Of a DNA stretch of 39,321 nucleotides, positions 34,550-39,321 are shown piece after piece (the stretch's first letter is position 1; every line of letters begins with the position of its first letter). The position numbers and the translations under genes are program-made. Origin of the DNA: Gammaproteobacteria bacterium (GTDB taxonomy: Bacteria > Pseudomonadota > Gammaproteobacteria > UBA6429 > Thiohalophilaceae); assembly GCA_026197095.1 (NCBI GenBank), contig JAPHTF010000023.1, positions 1 to 39,321 on the forward strand, written 5' to 3'. Below the pieces are notes generated by a model. That model did not search any database. It was not told the origin of the DNA and was given only the letters and a program-made list of their open reading frames with translations.

Positions 34550-35623
34550 ATGAATAACGAGTGGGAAAAATTTCTCTTATCAAATAATGCACAATTAGAT
34601 AATAACCGCGTTAAGAGTTTTGGTCATTCGATTGGTAAAGAACAAAATGCTTATTCAGGTCTCATTATTGCTGATCTAAGTTACTACGCATTAATCGAAG
34701 CAAGCGGGGATGACGTTGTTGAGTTTCTTCAAGGGCAGCTGACAAATGATATTAAACTCGTCACTGATGAACTGGGCCAACTAAGCGCTTACTGTAGCCC
34801 CAAAGGTCGCATATTGGCAAGCTTCAGAATCTTTATGCGAGATGGGCATTACTTCTTAAAATTGCACTCCGATATTTTAGAAGCAACCCTAAAACGCTTA
34901 CGCATGTTCGTTATGCGTAGCAAAGTTGAACTTACAGACAGCAGCGATAAATTCGCTCGCATCGGTATTGCGGGAACTAATAGCAGCAATAAACTCACTA
35001 CAATATTTACTGCCCTGCCTGAAAACACGGATGAATCATTGACTGAAGATGAGATGACTATCATCAAATTACCAGGCACTTTACCTTGTTATGAGGTTCA
35101 TGGCCCCGTTGAAAAAGTAAAAGTGCTATGGCAAAAACTGCAGAACGATGCAGTCGCAGTTGGCGAAAATAGCTGGAATTTACTCACAATTCGTGCCGGT
35201 ATCCCTGAAATTGTTGCTGAAACAGTAGAGGCATTTGTGCCACAAATGGTTAATCTTCAGGCAATTAACAGCCTTAGTTTCACAAAAGGCTGTTATCCGG
35301 GGCAAGAAGTTGTCGCCCGAATGCATTACTTAGGCAAACTCAAACGCCGCCTTTTTATAGGCTCAGTCGAGACTGACACGCTCCCAATTCCAGGCCAGTC
35401 AATTTTAACTGAGAGTGAGAATGAGGAAAAAGCCGGTCAAATAGTTAGCGCAAGCTGGTCAAATGATAAAAGTGTTGAAATATTAGCCGTTTTACAAATT
35501 GAAAAAGCTGAAAATGAAGTACTGCATATTGGATCAAATGATGACTCCACAATCCACACAATTCAGCTTATCGATTTGCCATACAGTCTTGATCAAGATG
35601 AAAAAAAAGCAAATAAAACTTAA
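34550..35623 (+). CDS. ygfZ: Folate-binding protein YgfZ (Fe-S maturation)
   Basis: This encodes 357 residues, slightly longer than E. coli YgfZ (326). YgfZ is a tetrahydrofolate-binding protein with a GcvT-like fold that supports assembly of certain Fe-S proteins and tRNA modification by MiaB. The hallmark KGCYPGQEV occupies residues 246-254 with Cys248. GQLTNDIKLV and SYCSPKGRIL-like segments fit the N-terminal domain. It is divergent from the sdh operon and followed by the HDOD gene 55 bp on. The link to Fe-S enzymes makes its place beside sdhB functionally sensible. Confidence 0.93.
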   Translation: MNNEWEKFLLSNNAQLDNNRVKSFGHSIGKEQNAYSGLIIADLSYYALIEASGDDVVEFLQGQLTNDIKLVTDELGQLSAYCSPKGRILASFRIFMRDGHYFLKLHSDILEATLKRLRMFVMRSKVELTDSSDKFARIGIAGTNSSNKLTTIFTALPENTDESLTEDEMTIIKLPGTLPCYEVHGPVEKVKVLWQKLQNDAVAVGENSWNLLTIRAGIPEIVAETVEAFVPQMVNLQAINSLSFTKGCYPGQEVVARMHYLGKLKRRLFIGSVETDTLPIPGQSILTESENEEKAGQIVSASWSNDKSVEILAVLQIEKAENEVLHIGSNDDSTIHTIQLIDLPYSLDQDEKKANKT

Positions 35624-35678
35624 TATTTTCTAAATAATGTCGATAATAATCCTATAACAATATAACAAGGAAACAAAA

Positions 35679-36521
35679 ATGGATGCTGCTGCAGAAGAAA
35701 AATTCCTCGACCAATTACTAGAGGATCTTGAGAATGACAAGCTTGTTCTCCCAACACTTCCTGAAGTTGCCCTCAAGGTAAGAGACACATTAGAAGATGA
35801 AGATTCTTCCCTCATTGATGTAGCAAAAATTATCACCAGTGATGCGGCACTTTCCGCTCGTATGATTCAGGTATCAAACAGTCCTTTGCTCCGGGCAAAT
35901 CGTGCAATAGAAACGGTAGAAGCGGCCGTTACCCGCATGGGTAGTAACATGATACGCAATCTTGTCACCAGCATGGTAATGGAGCAAATGTTCCAGGCGA
36001 CCTCTGACGTGACAGACAAACGTTTACGTAAAATATGGGAACATTCAACTGAAGTTGCTGCTATCTCGCACGCCCTGGCCAGTCAATTTACAAAACTTCA
36101 GCCTGAGCAGGCCATGCTAGCAGGGTTAGTCCATGATATTGGTGCACTTCCTATTCTTAGCCGGGCAGAAGATTATCCAGATTTACTCGATGACGAAGCC
36201 TCTCTTGATCGAATTATTAACAGCGTACATACAGCCATCGGTGCAGAAATTTTACGTAAGTGGAATTTCCCTGCTGAATTAATTGCAGTGGCTGAAGAAC
36301 ATGAAGATCTCACTCGTGACTCAGCAAATGGCCCGGATTATGTTGATATTGTCATTGTTGCTAATCTGCAAAGCCTGATTGATACAGATCATCGTCATAC
36401 TACCGTGGACTGGAACACCGTTCCGGCATTTGGAAAATTAGGTCTTCAAGCCGATGTCAGCGTGGTTGATATGGATGAAACGAATGCCAATATTGAAGCA
36501 GCACGAGCTGCTTTAGCTTAA
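35679..36521 (+). CDS. HDOD-domain protein
   Basis: This encodes 280 residues. The HDOD domain covers about residues 20-215, from LPTLPEVALKVRDTLED and SDAALSARMIQVSNSPLLR to the HD pair His152-Asp153 in GLVHDIGALPIL and the VHTAIGAEILRKWNFP block. HDOD proteins are signalling or regulatory output modules (biofilm, chemotaxis, stress) with little shown enzymatic activity. There is no attached receiver or EAL domain. AAGGA lies about 7 bases before the ATG. It may be co-transcribed with ygfZ and ends at a strong terminator. Confidence 0.92.
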   Translation: MDAAAEEKFLDQLLEDLENDKLVLPTLPEVALKVRDTLEDEDSSLIDVAKIITSDAALSARMIQVSNSPLLRANRAIETVEAAVTRMGSNMIRNLVTSMVMEQMFQATSDVTDKRLRKIWEHSTEVAAISHALASQFTKLQPEQAMLAGLVHDIGALPILSRAEDYPDLLDDEASLDRIINSVHTAIGAEILRKWNFPAELIAVAEEHEDLTRDSANGPDYVDIVIVANLQSLIDTDHRHTTVDWNTVPAFGKLGLQADVSVVDMDETNANIEAARAALA

Positions 36522-36539
36522 AATAATATTTTATAAATA

Positions 36540-36576
36540 AAACAAAAAAGCATCCTTTAAGGATGCTTTTTTGTTT
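36540..36576. terminator. Bidirectional intrinsic terminator between HDOD gene and lysS
   Basis: The left arm 36540-36555 (AAACAAAAAAGCATCC) and right arm 36561-36576 (GGATGCTTTTTTGTTT) form a perfect 16-bp inverted repeat with a TTTAA loop and T-runs on both strands. It serves the HDOD gene (stop 36521) and the convergent lysS. Confidence 0.92.
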
Positions 36577-36709
36577 ATACCTAAATAATCTACTTAGGCT
36601 TCCGGGCGCGCTTATAAACCTCACTGAGGTTTGTCGAGTATGACCCAACCTTAATCTTCGATTAAGATTCTGGCCGCACCCCAAGGGCACTTCCTCAGAT
36701 TAACTGCCG

Positions 36710-38221
36710 TTAAGCTTCAGGGCGCATATGAGGGAAAAGAAGAACATCGCGTATTGAAGGTGCATCAGTAAATAACATCACCAAGCGATCAATACCAATA
36801 CCCTCACCTGCTGTTGGTGGCATACCATGTTCCAATGCCGTGATGTAATCTTCATCAAAGAACATCGCTTCATCATCACCGGCTTCTTTTTCTTCAACCT
36901 GGGCTTTAAAACGTTCAGCCTGATCTTCTGCATCATTAAGCTCAGAAAAACCGTTAGCAATTTCACGACCACCGACAAAAAATTCAAATCGATCCGTGAC
37001 AAACGGATCGTCATCATTACGACGAGCAAGTGGAGAAACTTCAGTTGGGTATGCGGTAATAAAGGTTGGATTCATTAAACGATGTTCAACGGTTTTTTCA
37101 AAAATTTCTATTTGAACTTTACCTAAACCATATCCATCTTTAAGTGGAATGCCTAAGCGTACCGCAATAGCACGTGCTTTTGTTTCATCATCCAATTCAG
37201 CTTCAGTAATATCATCGTTAAAATGAAGTATAGATTCTTTGATAGTCATGCGATCAAAGGGTTTAGCAAAATCGTAAACATCACCTTGATAGGGTACTAA
37301 CGTTTTTCCAACTACGTTCTCTGCGATTGAACGTAACATCTCTTCAGTAATATCCATCAAATCTTTGTAATCTGCATATGCTTCATAAAATTCGATCATG
37401 GTAAATTCAGGATTATGACGAGTAGATAAACCTTCATTACGAAAGTTACGATTAATTTCAAATACACGCTCAAAACCACCCACGACCAGACGTTTTAAAT
37501 ATAACTCTGGTGCGATACGCAAAAATAAATCCATATCTAATGCATTATGATAGGTAGAAAAAGGTCGAGCCGTAGCACCGCCTGGAATAACTTGCATCAT
37601 CGGCGTTTCAACTTCCAAAAAATTTTTAGCCGTTAAAAACTCACGAATATGCCCAATGATTTTTGAGCGCATAATAAAAGTATCACGCGATTCTTCATTC
37701 ATAATTAAATCAAGATAACGCTGACGATAGCGCGTTTCCTGATCGGTTACGCCTTTAAATTTTTCAGGCAAAGGTCTTAATGATTTGGTCAGCATGCGAA
37801 TATTATCTAACTTTATAGAAAGCTCACCCTGGTTGGTTTTCATCAAAACACCTTCACCACCAATGATGTCACCAATATCCCATTTTTTAAATTGTTCGTT
37901 GTAAACACCTTCAGGTAAATCATCACGAGCAACATAAAATTGAATACGACCTGACATATCCTGTACAGTGGCAAAACTTGCTTTACCCATAACCCGCTTG
38001 AGCATCATACGGCCGGCAACACTGACACGAAGATTTAATTCTGCGAGTTCTTCTTTTGTCTTTTCTGCGTATTCAGCATGTAATTCACCTGCCATTACAT
38101 TGCGACGAAAGTCATTTGGGAATGTCACACCATTAGCTTCACGCATGCCTGCAAGTTTTTGGCGGCGCTCTGCGATCAGCTTGTTTTCATCTACAGGTTG
38201 TTGTTCAGTTTTATCGTTCAT
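36710..38221 (-). CDS. lysS: Lysyl-tRNA synthetase, class II
   Basis: This encodes 503 residues from the ATG at 38221, which has GAG 8 bases upstream; a GTG two codons earlier is too close to that site. LysS charges tRNA-Lys. The N-terminal OB anticodon-binding domain ([18 protein letters not shown]) is followed by the class II core with [10 protein letters not shown] (motif 1), [20 protein letters not shown] (motif 2) and [13 protein letters not shown] (motif 3). It pairs with prfB as in E. coli, but the intergenic space is almost wholly occupied by a palindromic repeat element (38243-38419). Confidence 0.97.
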   Translation of the reverse strand: MNDKTEQQPVDENKLIAERRQKLAGMREANGVTFPNDFRRNVMAGELHAEYAEKTKEELAELNLRVSVAGRMMLKRVMGKASFATVQDMSGRIQFYVARDDLPEGVYNEQFKKWDIGDIIGGEGVLMKTNQGELSIKLDNIRMLTKSLRPLPEKFKGVTDQETRYRQRYLDLIMNEESRDTFIMRSKIIGHIREFLTAKNFLEVETPMMQVIPGGATARPFSTYHNALDMDLFLRIAPELYLKRLVVGGFERVFEINRNFRNEGLSTRHNPEFTMIEFYEAYADYKDLMDITEEMLRSIAENVVGKTLVPYQGDVYDFAKPFDRMTIKESILHFNDDITEAELDDETKARAIAVRLGIPLKDGYGLGKVQIEIFEKTVEHRLMNPTFITAYPTEVSPLARRNDDDPFVTDRFEFFVGGREIANGFSELNDAEDQAERFKAQVEEKEAGDDEAMFFDEDYITALEHGMPPTAGEGIGIDRLVMLFTDAPSIRDVLLFPHMRPEA

Positions 38222-38242
38222 ATTCACTTCTCAATTATTAAT

Positions 38243-38419
38243 ATTTAACGCAAAGTTCGCAAAGACGCAGAGAACGCAGAGAACGCAAAGAAAATCTTAT
38301 TGTTCTTTAAGCTTGGTAAAAATTTGTAGCTGATTAAATAATTAGTATATTATTAATAAACTGCTCTACTATTTATAAAACTTTGCGCCCTCTGCGCCTT
38401 TGCGAACTTTGCGTTAAAT
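38243..38419. repeat. Palindromic CGCAAAG/CGCAGAG repeat element, copy B
   Basis: The termini are 22-bp perfect inverted repeats: 38243-38264 (ATTTAACGCAAAGTTCGCAA, then AG) and 38398-38419. Inward on each side run more 8-9 bp units, CGCAGAG and CGCAAAG: three more in the left arm (to 38290) and two in the right arm (from 38381). The interior is about 90 bp, AT-rich and non-coding. It lies 10 bp after the prfB stop and 21 bp before the lysS ATG. Copy A at 2973-3094 belongs to the same family. Confidence 0.9.
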
Positions 38420-38429
38420 CTCTTATTAT

Positions 38430-39321
38430 CTATAAACCACTTTTCAGGCTGGCTTCAATAAAGATATTTAATCCACCATCAAGCACTGCTTGCGTATTAC
38501 TGCTTTCAACATTAGTGCGTAAATCTTTAATCCGCGACTGATCTAAAACATAAGACCGGATCTGACTGCCCCAACCTATATCCGTCTTGTTATCTTCCAG
38601 CGCTTGTTTTTCCGCATTTTGTTTCTGTAGCTCAAATTCATAAAGCTTGGATTTAAGCTGCTTCATCGCATTATCTTTATTCTGATGTTGTGAACGTCCG
38701 CTTTGGCACTGTACCACGATACCTGTGGGTTCATGGGTTAAGCGAACAGCAGAGTCCGTTTTATTAACATGCTGACCGCCTGCTCCACTGGCTCGATAGG
38801 TATCCACACGTAAATCAGACGGGTTAATTTCTATATCAATATTGTCATCCACTTCTGGTGAAACAAAAACTGAAGAAAACGATGTGTGTCGGCGATTGCC
38901 AGAATCAAAAGGTGATTTGCGAACTAAACGATGTACACCTGTTTCTGTGCGTAACCAGCCAAAGGCATACTCACCGGTAAACTTAATCGTGGCACTTTTA
39001 ATTCCGGCCACCTCGCCTGCTGAGGCTTCAATAAGCTCAGTGGTAAAACCATTACTTTCACCCCAACGCAGATACATACGTAATAGCATTTCTGCCCAGT
39101 CTTGCGCTTCTGTACCACCGGAACCGGCTTGAATATCAAGGAACGCATTATTCGCATCCATTTGACCCGAAAACATGCGTTGAAATTCGAGTTGCTCGAG
39201 GGATTTTTCTTTTTCGTCAAGCTCAGAATCAACAGAATTTACAGTATCCTGATCTTCTTCTTCTGCCGCTAACTCAAGTAACTCTGTAGCATCAGCCAGA
39301 CTCGAATCAAGTTCATCGATA
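38430..39321 (-). CDS. prfB: Peptide chain release factor 2, 5' end outside window
   Basis: The frame is open from the window edge to the stop at 38430 (about 297 residues seen of about 365). RF2 releases polypeptides at UGA and UAA. The stop-codon recognition tripeptide Ser-Pro-Phe is encoded at 38907-38915 ([14 protein letters not shown]), and the catalytic GGQ at 38772-38780 ([15 protein letters not shown]). Visible upstream residues ([30 protein letters not shown]) match RF2 domain 1. The well-known programmed +1 frameshift site near codon 26 would be beyond the window and cannot be judged. lysS follows. Confidence 0.96.
   Translation of the reverse strand, partial: IDELDSSLADATELLELAAEEEDQDTVNSVDSELDEKEKSLEQLEFQRMFSGQMDANNAFLDIQAGSGGTEAQDWAEMLLRMYLRWGESNGFTTELIEASAGEVAGIKSATIKFTGEYAFGWLRTETGVHRLVRKSPFDSGNRRHTSFSSVFVSPEVDDNIDIEINPSDLRVDTYRASGAGGQHVNKTDSAVRLTHEPTGIVVQCQSGRSQHQNKDNAMKQLKSKLYEFELQKQNAEKQALEDNKTDIGWGSQIRSYVLDQSRIKDLRTNVESSNTQAVLDGGLNIFIEASLKSGL

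Overview
The window reads as chromosomal core DNA of an AT-rich gammaproteobacterium. The evidence is gene content and order: lepA-lepB-DUF4845-rnc-era-recO-pdxJ-acpS next to rpoE(algU)-rseA-rseB-rseC-mucD, with nadB divergent, follows the Pseudomonas and general gammaproteobacterial arrangement as I remember it. The mfd/csiV/nagZ/methylthioinosine phosphorylase neighbourhood and the cysM-rlmD block next to a BarA/GacS-type phosphotransfer domain are also gammaproteobacterial. I cannot name a genus. No rRNA, tRNA, CRISPR array, transposase or phage gene was seen, and no gap between genes exceeds 300 bases.

Layout. 1-2950: small envelope genes (end of an exported protein, a lipoprotein, a membrane-anchored retropepsin-like protease, a TIGR04219-type outer-membrane protein, an exported DsrE-like protein). 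3166-8428: mfd and csiV on the plus strand, flanking a def-sirB2 pair on the minus strand. 8457-15795: a long minus-strand run, cysM, rlmD, CYTH phosphatase, YkuD-domain protein, RcnB/CigR-like lipoprotein, nagZ, mscS, hypoxanthine phosphoribosyltransferase, methylthioinosine phosphorylase. Many joints are 3-10 bp or overlap, so much of it is probably one operon combining peptidoglycan recycling with purine/methylthio salvage. 15944-17280: a stand-alone HPt protein and a DUF3050 protein. 17398-23890: the lepA-to-acpS operon. 23971-28480: the sigma-E stress operon ending in mucD and a small glutaredoxin-like protein. 28715-30322: nadB. 30413-34326: sdhCDAB-sdhE-ygfX. 34550-36521: ygfZ and an HDOD protein. 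36710-39321: prfB (5' end outside the window) and lysS.

Functional links. sdhE (SdhA flavinylation) is in the same operon as its substrate genes. The methylthioinosine phosphorylase releases hypoxanthine, which the adjacent phosphoribosyltransferase can salvage. NagZ and the signal-peptide-less YkuD protein both look cytoplasmic and fit muropeptide recycling. rpoE has a plausible autoregulated sigma-E promoter.

Most unusual non-coding features: two copies of a palindromic element built of CGCAAAG/CGCAGAG units, one almost filling the prfB-lysS gap; three head-to-tail 14-bp repeats between cysM and the HPt gene; and long inverted repeats in the nadB/ygfX and sdhC/ygfZ gaps. No clearly new multi-gene defence or metabolic system is apparent. 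The best candidates for new biology are the YkuD/lipoprotein/NagZ cluster, the orphan HPt, the DUF3050 protein and the CGCAAAG elements.
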